Assembly: GCF_003570885.1 (NCBI RefSeq)
Contig: NZ_QXJC01000001.1
Location: forward strand, 1,116,001-1,180,000
Source: Simplicispira hankyongi
GTDB taxonomy: Bacteria > Pseudomonadota > Gammaproteobacteria > Burkholderiales > Burkholderiaceae_C
Direction of reading: 5' to 3'
DNA length: 64,000 nt
This document shows positions 55,316 through 63,108 of the stretch, in pieces; position 1 is the stretch's first letter, and every line of letters begins with the position of its first letter. Both the position numbers and the translations under genes were made by a program. The notes below the pieces were generated by a model that was not told the DNA's origin, made no database searches, and saw nothing but the letters and a program-made list of their open reading frames with translations.

Positions 55316-55693
55316 ATGCTGAACGTCTTCTCCATTTGCGCCGGCGCCAGCCTGGGCGCCCTGGCCCGCTGGCGCCTGGGCCTGTGGCTGAGCCCCGGTG
55401 GCCTGCTGCCCTGGGGCACGTTGGCGGCCAACCTCATTGGTGGCTACGTCATCGGGCTGGTCGTGGCCGTCTTTCAGATCATGCCCCAGCTCGACCCGAC
55501 CTGGCGGCTGGCGCTCATCACCGGTTTTCTGGGCGCGCTCACCACGTTTTCAAGTTTTTCGGTGGAAATCGTCGAACTGCTGCAGCAGCAGCGCCTGCTG
55601 CTTGCCTTCACCAGCGTGCTGCTGCACCTGGGCGGTTCGCTGCTGCTGACTTGGCTTGGCTTGCAGACGGTGGCGCTGGCACTGCGCGGTTAG
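55316..55693 (+). CDS. crcB: Fluoride exporter CrcB/Fluc
   Basis: A 125-residue four-helix fluoride channel: GALARWRLGLWL (near 13), NLIGGYVIGLVVA (near 38) and the filter segment GFLGALTTFSSFSVE (near 68). It probably works as a dual-topology dimer. No fluoride riboswitch is visible in the 31 bp upstream. Its stop overlaps the convergent P450 gene by four bases. Confidence 0.9.
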   Translation: MLNVFSICAGASLGALARWRLGLWLSPGGLLPWGTLAANLIGGYVIGLVVAVFQIMPQLDPTWRLALITGFLGALTTFSSFSVEIVELLQQQRLLLAFTSVLLHLGGSLLLTWLGLQTVALALRG

Positions 55694-56850
55694 ACGGGTT
55701 TGGCCAGCCGCAGTGGCACACACGCCCAGCCGCTGGCCGGGTGCACGGCAGGCTCAGGCGCCTGACCCGGCACGGGCGCTAGCACCACGCCAAGCGCGAG
55801 CAGCTCTTCCAGCAGCACGCGCAACTCCATCCGTGCCAGGGGCGCACCCGGGCAGACGTGGATGCCCGCGCCCCATAGCAGATTCGCCTCTTGCGAGCGC
55901 TCAGGGCGGTACTCCAGCGCGTCTTCGAACGCCTGCGGGTCGCGGTTCGCCGCCGTCCAGTGCAGCGTGACGCGTGCGCCCGCTGGCAAATGGCGCCCCC
56001 CGATGTCCACCGGGCACGTAGCGACACGCCGATTGGTGGCCAGCGGGCCACGCAGGCGCAGGATTTCCTCCACCGCCGGGGGGATGGTCTCGGGCCGCCC
56101 ACGCAACTGCGCCTGCACCGGCGCATGCTGCGCCAGCCAGTCGCACAGGATGCCGACCGAGGCGGCAATGGAGCCGATCTCGCCCACCGTCCAGTTGCGC
56201 AGGATGCTGGCGATCTCCGCATCCGTCAGAGGCACGCCATTGACCTGCTCACGCATCAGGGAAGCCGTGATGTCGTTTACATCAGCGCCAGGCGCGCGGC
56301 GCCGTGCCAGTTGGCGCGTGACGATGGACTGGAACTGAATCGCCAGGTCGGCCAGCAACGTACGTTCCTGTGCCAGCGTGGCGGCATGGTTGGCATGCGT
56401 CCACTCGGACAATGCGGCGTAGTCTTCCTCGGTCCAGCCCAGAAAGGCGCACTGCACCTGCACCGCAAAGGGCAACGCGAGCTGCGCGATGCAGTCGAAT
56501 GCAGCGCCCTGAGGCAAGGCGTCCACCAAACCACGAGCGATCGCTCGGCATTGCGGCTCAAAGGCGGCAACGCGCTCAGGTGAAAAATAGGGCTCGATCG
56601 CGCGCCGGTACGCGGTGTGCTGCGGCGGGTCCATGCCATTGGGCACCGCGACATGCTGGGACACCACGCTGCTGAAGGTTGCCGGGTCGTGCAGCACACG
56701 CAGCACATCGGCATGTCGCAACAGCGACCAGTGCAGCAAATTGCTATACGCCACAGGGCAATGCTCACGCAAGGCATCGGTGGCGGCCTGGGGATCGCGC
56801 TGCACCTCTGCGGCACGCGGATCCCAATCGGGTTCAACAGGGCTGGTCAT
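55690..56850 (-). CDS. Cytochrome P450 with Trp replacing the proximal Phe
   Basis: A 386-residue soluble bacterial P450. The K-helix EILR (EEILRLRG) is near residue 263. The heme loop reads WGAGIHVCPG near 338-347, so the usual Phe seven residues before the heme Cys is Trp. The I-helix reads NWTVGEIGSIAASVG instead of the AGxDT consensus, keeping an acid but not the usual Thr. No ferredoxin or reductase gene is adjacent, so redox partners and substrate are unknown. Start ATG 56850 (MTSPVEPD); an in-frame ATG at 56868 adds six residues. Confidence 0.92.
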   Translation of the reverse strand: MTSPVEPDWDPRAAEVQRDPQAATDALREHCPVAYSNLLHWSLLRHADVLRVLHDPATFSSVVSQHVAVPNGMDPPQHTAYRRAIEPYFSPERVAAFEPQCRAIARGLVDALPQGAAFDCIAQLALPFAVQVQCAFLGWTEEDYAALSEWTHANHAATLAQERTLLADLAIQFQSIVTRQLARRRAPGADVNDITASLMREQVNGVPLTDAEIASILRNWTVGEIGSIAASVGILCDWLAQHAPVQAQLRGRPETIPPAVEEILRLRGPLATNRRVATCPVDIGGRHLPAGARVTLHWTAANRDPQAFEDALEYRPERSQEANLLWGAGIHVCPGAPLARMELRVLLEELLALGVVLAPVPGQAPEPAVHPASGWACVPLRLAKPV

Positions 56851-56989
56851 GGCAGCATTTTCGAGCAATTGCCAAGGCTCTCGGATTGACCCATCTCACG
56901 CACGGGCTGAAGCAGGCAAAATCACTATCCGTTTCATAGCTCGCCGCGATTGCCAGCTATGCCTAAACATCGTTTTTCCCAAAAAAATA

Positions 56990-57853
56990 ATGGACGCCAC
57001 TACCCACCTCAACCAACGCCGCCTTGCCGATGCCCTGGCCGAGTTGCAACCTGACCCGAGCGACGTGGCGGCGCTGGAGCCACACTCCAACCGACTGGCC
57101 TTTACCGACCCCGAGTTTTTGTTGCGCCGCGAAACGCGCGGCATTCGCTTCCAGCTCGAAATGCTCAAGCCCGACCTGGGCCAAACCGCACAAGGCATTG
57201 AAAACACGGTGGTGGTCTATGGCAGCGCACGTTTTGTCGCCGCCGACGAAGCCGCTGCATTGCTCGCTACCGCCAAGGCCCAGGGTGACGCCGCAGCCCT
57301 TGCGCTGGCCGAGCGCGCAGTGCGCAATGCGCGCTACTACGAACTGGCGCGCGAGTTTGCCGGACTCGTCGCCCGGCACAGCAACGCACAGGAGCTGGCC
57401 AATCGCCTCTACATCTGCACCGGCGGCGGCCCCGGCATCATGGAAGCGGCCAACCGGGGCGCCCATGAGGCCGGCGCGCTTACCGTCGGACTGAACATTG
57501 CGCTGCCCCATGAGCAGAGCGGCAACCGTTTCATTACCCCGACGCTGAGCTACCAGTTCCACTACTTTGCGCTGCGCAAGATGCACTTCATGATGCGCGC
57601 CAAGGCACTGGTGGCCTTCCCCGGCGGTTTTGGCACCATGGACGAACTGTTCGAGGTGCTGACCCTGGTGCAAACGGGCAAGGCCAAGCCGGTACCCATC
57701 GTGCTGTTCGGCACAGAATTTTGGAACCGGTTTCTGGATTTCGAGGCGCTGGTGGAGGTCGGCACCATCACCGAGGCCGACCTCGATCTGTTTCACCTCA
57801 CCGACGACCCCCACGACGCGTGGAGCCGAATCCAAGCCTTTTACCAGCTCTGA
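56990..57853 (+). CDS. LOG-family Rossmann-fold protein (TIGR00730 type)
   Basis: A 287-residue lysine-decarboxylase-like/LOG protein. The nucleotide motif is CTGGGPGIMEAANRGA near residue 142, and PGGFGTMDELFE (near 204-215) is the signature for cytokinin riboside 5'-monophosphate phosphoribohydrolases. In bacteria these act as nucleotide 5'-monophosphate nucleosidases. It has an N-terminal extension of about 70 residues relative to short LOGs. Divergent from the P450 gene with a 139-bp gap. Confidence 0.88.
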   Translation: MDATTHLNQRRLADALAELQPDPSDVAALEPHSNRLAFTDPEFLLRRETRGIRFQLEMLKPDLGQTAQGIENTVVVYGSARFVAADEAAALLATAKAQGDAAALALAERAVRNARYYELAREFAGLVARHSNAQELANRLYICTGGGPGIMEAANRGAHEAGALTVGLNIALPHEQSGNRFITPTLSYQFHYFALRKMHFMMRAKALVAFPGGFGTMDELFEVLTLVQTGKAKPVPIVLFGTEFWNRFLDFEALVEVGTITEADLDLFHLTDDPHDAWSRIQAFYQL

Positions 57854-57877
57854 CAATCAAGCGGCAACGCAGCCGCT

Positions 57878-58822
57878 TCAAGGAATGATTGGAATCGGAG
57901 GCCGAAACAGGATCGGGGGAGGCAGCAGCACCGGAGGGGTTCTGATGATCGGGGGCCTCGCCACGCCGCCTGCCCCATTGCCTCCGGGCCTGGTACCCCC
58001 GCCAGGCACCGTCCCACCAGGTGTGGTGCCTCCCGGCGTTGTCCCGCCAGGTGTCGTCCCACCGGGCGTTGTACCTCCAGGCGTCGTCCCGCCGGGCGTG
58101 GTACCTCCATTGCCAGGCGGAGTGGGCGTTGTCGGAACCACCGGCACAGGCGCAAGGAACACCGCCGCATTGCTGCCATCGCTGCGCACCTGCTCGCCTG
58201 CGGCAAACGGCCAGCCTGGCGTGGGCAGGGGAAGCAAGGCCTGCGTATTGGTATAGACCGCAAGCCGGTCGCTGGACAGCACCAGAACCGACTCACCGAC
58301 CTTCAAGCCGACGCAGCCAGCGTGGGTGCAGACCTCAATCTCATCTTGCTCGCCTCCGACTTCAAGCTGCCCTTGAGGGTTGAAGAAGGCCCGGTAGGCA
58401 GAACCCCGAATACCCACCACCGCCGTCGGGGTGGTGAGTTTGTAGTTGGCCGGGTTGCGCTTGCCAATCAGCCCCGTGATCGCGCGCATGCTGCCTCGCA
58501 AAAAGCTGACCGCAAAGCTGTCCTGCGCTGGGTCGCCGCTGTCCACGTACCGCGTCACGGTGAATTCGGAATCGGGGTACAGGGACACGAGGCCACCGTC
58601 GGTAAACCGAAGCTGGGCACGGCCCGTGGCTCCAGTCAAGACGGTATCCCCATTGTCGAGCGACGCACCACTCGCCAAAGCGGCCAGTGCAGCGCCTCGG
58701 CGCATCTGGACGTCGCCCGCAGCAAACTGCACCCGGCCAGCGGCCGCCAGCGCCGACAAGGGAAGCCCTGCGGCAACGACCAGCACCAGGCACAGGCGCG
58801 CAATGCAATGTTCAGCTTTCAT
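57878..58822 (-). CDS. FecR-domain exported protein with TPGGT tandem repeats
   Basis: A 314-residue protein: signal peptide (cleavage near ALAAA, about 26), then a FecR-type domain (VQFAAGDVQMRRGAAL; DTVLTGATGRAQLRFTDGGLVSLYP; LTTPTAVVGIRGSAYR, residues about 31-145). After residue 235 come seven or so TPGGT/GGTTP pentapeptide repeats and a Pro/Ile-rich end (PPILFRPPIPIIP). No membrane anchor beyond the signal peptide, unlike sigma-regulating FecR. It lies 36 bp downstream of the TPR-barrel gene in the same operon. Confidence 0.85.
   Translation of the reverse strand: MKAEHCIARLCLVLVVAAGLPLSALAAAGRVQFAAGDVQMRRGAALAALASGASLDNGDTVLTGATGRAQLRFTDGGLVSLYPDSEFTVTRYVDSGDPAQDSFAVSFLRGSMRAITGLIGKRNPANYKLTTPTAVVGIRGSAYRAFFNPQGQLEVGGEQDEIEVCTHAGCVGLKVGESVLVLSSDRLAVYTNTQALLPLPTPGWPFAAGEQVRSDGSNAAVFLAPVPVVPTTPTPPGNGGTTPGGTTPGGTTPGGTTPGGTTPGGTTPGGTVPGGGTRPGGNGAGGVARPPIIRTPPVLLPPPILFRPPIPIIP
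58000..58118 (-). repeat. 15-bp tandem repeat encoding TPGGT
   Basis: About seven diverged 15-bp units within the FecR-type gene (plus-strand unit close to GGCGTTGTCCCGCCA), all in frame, encoding the pentapeptide array. Spacer-free, so not a CRISPR array. Confidence 0.85.
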
Positions 58823-58857
58823 GACATGTCTCCGTCTGGCTGGCGCACCGGCTCACT

Positions 58858-60195
58858 TCAGAAATCACGCCGCACCGTGATGGAAAAGACCCGCCGCTGG
58901 TACTGGGTGACCGGAATGCTGGAATCGTTTTTCACCAGCGTCCATTGCGGGGTAATGCGCCAGTCCTGCGCCGGCACCCAGGACACACCGAGCGACACGC
59001 TCGCTTGCTGGTCGTGCCGTCGCACCGCAAAGAACGGGTCGCTGGCGCCGTAATGGCGCCTCTCCCCACTCAGGGCGGCAAACAGCGCCAGGCTGTGCGT
59101 CAGCGGCACCTGCCCACCCAGCTGCCAGCCCGTCAGATGCTGTCCAAGATCCGCGGCCCCAGACGCATCCGGAGATTCCCGCCCTCCATACACGCTGCCA
59201 TAGGCCAATGCTCCATTGCGAAACACCTGGGAATACGAAACACCGGCAATCGAACGCTGCACACTTCGGATGGACTGGTGGGGGTAGCGCACATCCAGCC
59301 ATTGCACAAAGCTGCCCCATTGGCGAAAGCCATCGACCCGGTAGATCCACTCGCCCTGCACACCGCCCATGCTGCGCAGGCGCGCGCCATCGAGCAGTTG
59401 CGAGCCATACACACCCGAAAGAATGACTTCGTTGCGCTCCCGGCGCCATGCCACACCGGCATTGGCATCGAGCTGGCTGTTGTCATAGGCACGTGCGGCT
59501 TGTGTGTGGTTCCGGGTACTGGCTGAGGCCGCCCCCACCAACGACCAGCCGGCATCCAGCACATGGCGCCCACGCACCGCCAGCAGCGCCGAGCCAAAAC
59601 TGGCGGAGGTCGCCTGCGCCCCGGGAGCGAGGACCCACGCGGGTACCCCAGCCAACGGGGACGCCAGCAGGGCGCTCGCATCCGGCCCCGCATTCGCATT
59701 CGAATCGTGGCCCACCGCGAGCTCGGCGTAGCCCTTGATGCTGGAGGCGCCTCGGTAGTCGGCACGGTCGTAGGAGACCAGAAACTGGTCAATATCCAGC
59801 GCTGCATCGACCGGAATACCTTGCTCGCGCACAGCCTTGGAGAGGGCCAGCGCCGTGCGCTTGTCGCCTACGGCAAACAGCGCGCGGCCCAACTCCAGCT
59901 GGGCGATCACATTGTCTGGCTGCAAGGCCACCACACGCTCCCAGGCCAGAACGGCGCGCGGGTACTGCGCCGCAGCATAGGCGGCACGGCCGAGGGCGGC
60001 GTCAAACGCGGGATCTCCAGCGCGTTGCGGTTCCTCTGCAGCGAGCCGCGGAAAGTCCTCTGCGGATACCGTCTGCGTGCCCTCTGGTGTCACGACGGGC
60101 AAGTCACCCGCCCGCGCCCCTCCACTGCCACACGCCGCCAGACACACGCACCACACGGCAATCCAGGGGCTCCGATCGAACGCATCGACTGGCAT
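58858..60195 (-). CDS. TPR-containing outer-membrane beta-barrel protein (surface lipoprotein assembly modifier-like)
   Basis: A 445-residue protein. The N-terminus has a lipobox-like LAAC near residue 22, then TPR-like helices (FDAALGRAAYAAAQYPRAVLAWERVV; NVIAQLELGRALFAVGD, residues about 60-130). From about 170 to the end come alternating amphipathic strands finishing in Phe (SITVRRDF), typical of an outer-membrane barrel. TPR plus 14-strand barrel resembles Slam-type lipoprotein translocators. AGGAGGG precedes the ATG at 60195. It probably works with the downstream FecR-type protein. Confidence 0.75.
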   Translation of the reverse strand: MPVDAFDRSPWIAVWCVCLAACGSGGARAGDLPVVTPEGTQTVSAEDFPRLAAEEPQRAGDPAFDAALGRAAYAAAQYPRAVLAWERVVALQPDNVIAQLELGRALFAVGDKRTALALSKAVREQGIPVDAALDIDQFLVSYDRADYRGASSIKGYAELAVGHDSNANAGPDASALLASPLAGVPAWVLAPGAQATSASFGSALLAVRGRHVLDAGWSLVGAASASTRNHTQAARAYDNSQLDANAGVAWRRERNEVILSGVYGSQLLDGARLRSMGGVQGEWIYRVDGFRQWGSFVQWLDVRYPHQSIRSVQRSIAGVSYSQVFRNGALAYGSVYGGRESPDASGAADLGQHLTGWQLGGQVPLTHSLALFAALSGERRHYGASDPFFAVRRHDQQASVSLGVSWVPAQDWRITPQWTLVKNDSSIPVTQYQRRVFSITVRRDF

Positions 60196-60278
60196 GTCAA
60201 CCCTCCTGCTCTGTTTGGCGCCCAATCTACTCCCGTTGCCTGCACCTGAGTGGATTGGCAGCACGAAAACGCTACTTC

Positions 60279-60292
60279 GTGATGAAAATCAC
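60279..60292. promoter_or_regulatory. Candidate CRP/FNR-family operator
   Basis: Perfect dyad GTGAT-GAAA-ATCAC with the 5-4-5 geometry of FNR/CRP-family sites, centred about 90 bp upstream of the TPR-barrel gene start. Nothing else is recognisable in this 152-bp gap between that gene and rmuC. Confidence 0.4.
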
Positions 60293-60347
60293 TGCCGGGA
60301 ACGCACAGATTCCTCAGCACGCGCACGCACGCGCGCGCCGCGAACCG

Positions 60348-61868
60348 CTATTCGGACTCGTCCCGCGCGCGCTCCACCAGTGCTGGCGGCAGCGCTTTGG
60401 TGGGCTTGACCCCCAGCTCTCGCAGCATCTCGGCCTGTCGGATGACGTTGCCCTTGTTTTGGCTCAGCTTGTTGTAGGCCTTGGTGTAGGCGTCCTGGGC
60501 CTGGCTGAGGTTTTTGCCCACCTTGTCCAGGTCGTCCACGAACCCGGCCAGCCGGTCGTAGAGCTCGGCACCGCGCTGGGCGATTTCCTGGGCGTTGCGG
60601 CTTTGCGCCTCCTGGCGCCACAGGTGGGCCACGGTGCGCACGACGAATAGCAAGGTAGAGGGGCTGACCAGCAGCACGTTCTTGTTCCAGGCGTCGCTGT
60701 AGAGCTGGCTGTCGCCGGTCACGGCGAGCATGAAGGCGGGCTCGATGGGCACGAACATCAGCACGAAGTCGAGCGACTGCAGCCCGTGCAATTGCTGGTA
60801 ATTGCGCTCGGCCAGGCCCTTGATGTGCTGGCGCACCGATTCCATGTGGCGGCGCTGGGCGGCGGCGCGCTGCAGGTCGCCCTCGGCATTGGCGAACTCC
60901 TCGTACGCAATGAGCGACACCTTGGCATCGACGACCAGGTGGCGGTCTTCCGGCAGGTGGATGACCACGTCGGGCTGGGCCCGCGTACCGTCGTCGCGCA
61001 AGTGGTTTTCCTGGACGTCGTATTCGATGCCCGGGCGCAGGCCGGCGAGTTCGAGCACGCGCTCAAGGATCAGCTCGCCCCAGTTGCCCTGGGCCTTGGT
61101 CGACCCTTTGAGGGCATGCGTGAGATTTTTTGCGTCCTCGCTCAGTGCCTGGTTCAGGCCCATGAGCTGGTGCACCTGCTGGGCGAGCGCCGAGCGCTGC
61201 TTGCCTTCGGTGTCGTAGAACAGCTCCACCTTGCCCTGGAACTCCTGCAGCCGCGTGCGCAGCGGGTCGAGCAACTGGCCCAGGCTCTGCTGGTTCTGCT
61301 CGGCAAAGCGCTTGCCTTTCTCTTCCAGGATGTCGTTGGCCAGGCTTTTGAACTGGTGGGCGAGCGCTTCGCGCGCCTCGCTCAAGAGCTGCAGTTTTTC
61401 TTCCGATGCCAGGCGCTGTGCCTCCAGTTGCGCAGCCTGGACGGCCAACTGGCTCTGCAGCGCTGACACCTGCTGCCGTGCAGCCTGGGTGTGCCCTGCC
61501 TGCTCCTGCGCCTGGGCTTCCAAGGTAGGCACACGCGCGGCGCGCTCGGCCAGCTGCGCGCGTTCGTCGCGGGCAGCGTCCAGCGCTTCGCGCCAGCCGT
61601 CGGCCTGCAGGCGCGATTGCTGCAGTTCGGACAGCAGGTTGGCGCGCTCGGCTTCCAGCCCGCGCACGCGCTCTTGCGCGGTGGCGATCTGCGCGTTGGC
61701 CGTGCCCTGGACCTCTATCTGCGCCTGGCTGCGCGCTTGCGCTGCGATCTGCTCGTGCAGCAGCGCCGCCGCGCGGCGTGCCCGTGCAGCGCCCCAGAGC
61801 CAGCCCAGGCACAGAGCGGCCAGCGCCAGCAGGGCTGCAGCGAGCGCGGTAGTGAAGTCAAAGCGCAC
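60348..61868 (-). CDS. rmuC: DNA recombination protein RmuC
   Basis: A 506-residue RmuC-family protein: N-terminal membrane helix (residues 8-25), a coiled coil rich in Ala/Glu/Arg up to about 210, then the nuclease-like core (GNWGELILERVLELAGLRPGIEYDVQ near 270; PDVVIHLPEDRHLVVDAKVSL near 305-325 with the D...VDAK motif). Linked to limiting inversions at repeats. Start ATG 61868, directly after dispersed repeat copy 13. Confidence 0.93.
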   Translation of the reverse strand: MRFDFTTALAAALLALAALCLGWLWGAARARRAAALLHEQIAAQARSQAQIEVQGTANAQIATAQERVRGLEAERANLLSELQQSRLQADGWREALDAARDERAQLAERAARVPTLEAQAQEQAGHTQAARQQVSALQSQLAVQAAQLEAQRLASEEKLQLLSEAREALAHQFKSLANDILEEKGKRFAEQNQQSLGQLLDPLRTRLQEFQGKVELFYDTEGKQRSALAQQVHQLMGLNQALSEDAKNLTHALKGSTKAQGNWGELILERVLELAGLRPGIEYDVQENHLRDDGTRAQPDVVIHLPEDRHLVVDAKVSLIAYEEFANAEGDLQRAAAQRRHMESVRQHIKGLAERNYQQLHGLQSLDFVLMFVPIEPAFMLAVTGDSQLYSDAWNKNVLLVSPSTLLFVVRTVAHLWRQEAQSRNAQEIAQRGAELYDRLAGFVDDLDKVGKNLSQAQDAYTKAYNKLSQNKGNVIRQAEMLRELGVKPTKALPPALVERARDESE

Positions 61869-61883
61869 GGTAATTACTTCTTT

Positions 61884-61942
61884 TTTTATAGCTACTAGCG
61901 CTTACTGCATAAGCGTTATAAGCCATTTTCAATCATATTTTC
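61884..61942 (+). repeat. Dispersed repeat copy 13
   Basis: TTTTATAGCTACTAGCGCTT, then ACTGCATAAGCGTTATAAGC and a CATTTTCAATCATATTTTC tail. It lies between rmuC and the dehydrogenase gene. The tail gives the dehydrogenase its last codons (KYD) and TGA. Confidence 0.92.
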
Positions 61943-62945
61943 GCGGTGCAGGCGTGTTCACCGGCGTGAGCGGCCCGCGCCCATCGAAAAAGGCGATCAG
62001 GTTGTCAGCGGCCAGTGTGGCCATGGCGCGCCGCGTAGGCACGGTAGCGCTGGCAATGTGGGGGGTGAGCACAACGTTGGACAGTGCCAGCAGATCGGGG
62101 TGCACCCGCGGTTCGCCCTCGAACACGTCCAGTCCGGCGGCGGCGATGCGCTGCTCGCGCAGGGCAACGGCCAGAGCGGCATCGTCCACGATGCCACCGC
62201 GGGCGATGTTGACCAGCGTGGCCGTGGGCTTCATCAACGCCAGTTCCGCCGCGCCAATGGCGTGGTGCGACGCTGGCGTGTAGGGCAGCACCAGCAGCAC
62301 ATGGTCGGCCGTGCGCAGCAGTTCCTCTTTGCCGACGTAACGCGCCTTGCAGGCAGCTTCCAGGTCGGGCGCCAGGCGCGAGCGGTTGTGGTAGACCACG
62401 TCCATGCCGAAGCCATGCGCGGCGCGGCGGGCAATGCCCTGTCCGATGCGCCCCATGCCGATAATGCCCAGGCGACTGCCGTGCACCTCTGCACCCGCGA
62501 ACTGGTCGTAGCGCCACTGCTTCCACTGGCCGGCGCGCAGGTAGTGCTCGGCTTCGGTGAGGCGGCGCGCCGTCGCCATGAGCAGGGCAAAGCCAAAATC
62601 CGCCGTCGTCTCGGTGAGTACATCGGGCGTGTTGGTGCCCTGCACGCCCGCCGCACCCATGGCATCCACGTCAAAGTTGTTGAAGCCCACCGCCATGTTG
62701 GCGACGATGCGCAGCTGCGGACAAGCCGCCAACAGAGCAGCGTCGATGCGTTCGCTGGCCGTGGTCAGCACGCCCTGCTTATCCGCCAGACGGTGCGCCA
62801 ACTCGGCCGGCGCCAGGATCTGGTCCTCCTGGTTGGCCTCGACATCGAACACGGCACGCAGCCGCTCCAGCACATCGGGGAACACTGCCCGGGCGACGAG
62901 GATGCGGGGGCGCACCGCAGCGTGCGTAGGAGTGGTTGGGGTCAT
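61929..62945 (-). CDS. D-2-hydroxyacid dehydrogenase (GhrB/glyoxylate reductase type)
   Basis: A 338-residue NAD(P)H-dependent dehydrogenase reducing glyoxylate, hydroxypyruvate or 2-ketogluconate. The dinucleotide motif GIIGMGRIGQGIARRA is near residue 158. The catalytic Arg is in VNIARGG (near 248), the Glu in VFEGEP (near 278) and the His in TPHIAS (near 297). Start ATG 62945 (MTPTTPTHAAVRPRILV); the longer frame is intergenic. The end is encoded by the dispersed repeat tail. Confidence 0.93.
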   Translation of the reverse strand: MTPTTPTHAAVRPRILVARAVFPDVLERLRAVFDVEANQEDQILAPAELAHRLADKQGVLTTASERIDAALLAACPQLRIVANMAVGFNNFDVDAMGAAGVQGTNTPDVLTETTADFGFALLMATARRLTEAEHYLRAGQWKQWRYDQFAGAEVHGSRLGIIGMGRIGQGIARRAAHGFGMDVVYHNRSRLAPDLEAACKARYVGKEELLRTADHVLLVLPYTPASHHAIGAAELALMKPTATLVNIARGGIVDDAALAVALREQRIAAAGLDVFEGEPRVHPDLLALSNVVLTPHIASATVPTRRAMATLAADNLIAFFDGRGPLTPVNTPAPRKYD

Positions 62946-63071
62946 GCAAGTACTCCAGTGCACTGTGCACCACCCGCATTGCATGCCACTGGCATGAACC
63001 CGCCGAGCGGCAACCGTGCAATGACGCCCCACCGCACGGACTGCGCCCCCCTTCCCGCATCGGACCCGCAA

Positions 63072-63098
63072 TGCAAGGGGGAAGGCGACTCAGGGGGA
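63072..63098 (-). repeat. Partial copy of the GC-rich REP-like repeat
   Basis: On the minus strand CCCCCTGAGTCGCC then TTCCCCCTTGCA, matching the first part of the 35190-35267 repeat without its internal spacer. It lies in the 163-bp gap between the dehydrogenase and transporter genes. Confidence 0.7.
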
Positions 63099-63108
63099 TG
63101 GCACATCT

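Noticed and set aside
56935-56961. CATAGCT/AGCTATG inverted repeat upstream of the LOG gene
   Set aside because: Only the ATAGCT head matches the dispersed family; the TAAGCGCTAGAGGCC half is missing, so it was not counted as a copy.
58000-58118. Tandem repeat that could be mistaken for a CRISPR array
   Set aside because: Contiguous 15-bp coding units without spacers, in frame in the FecR-type gene.
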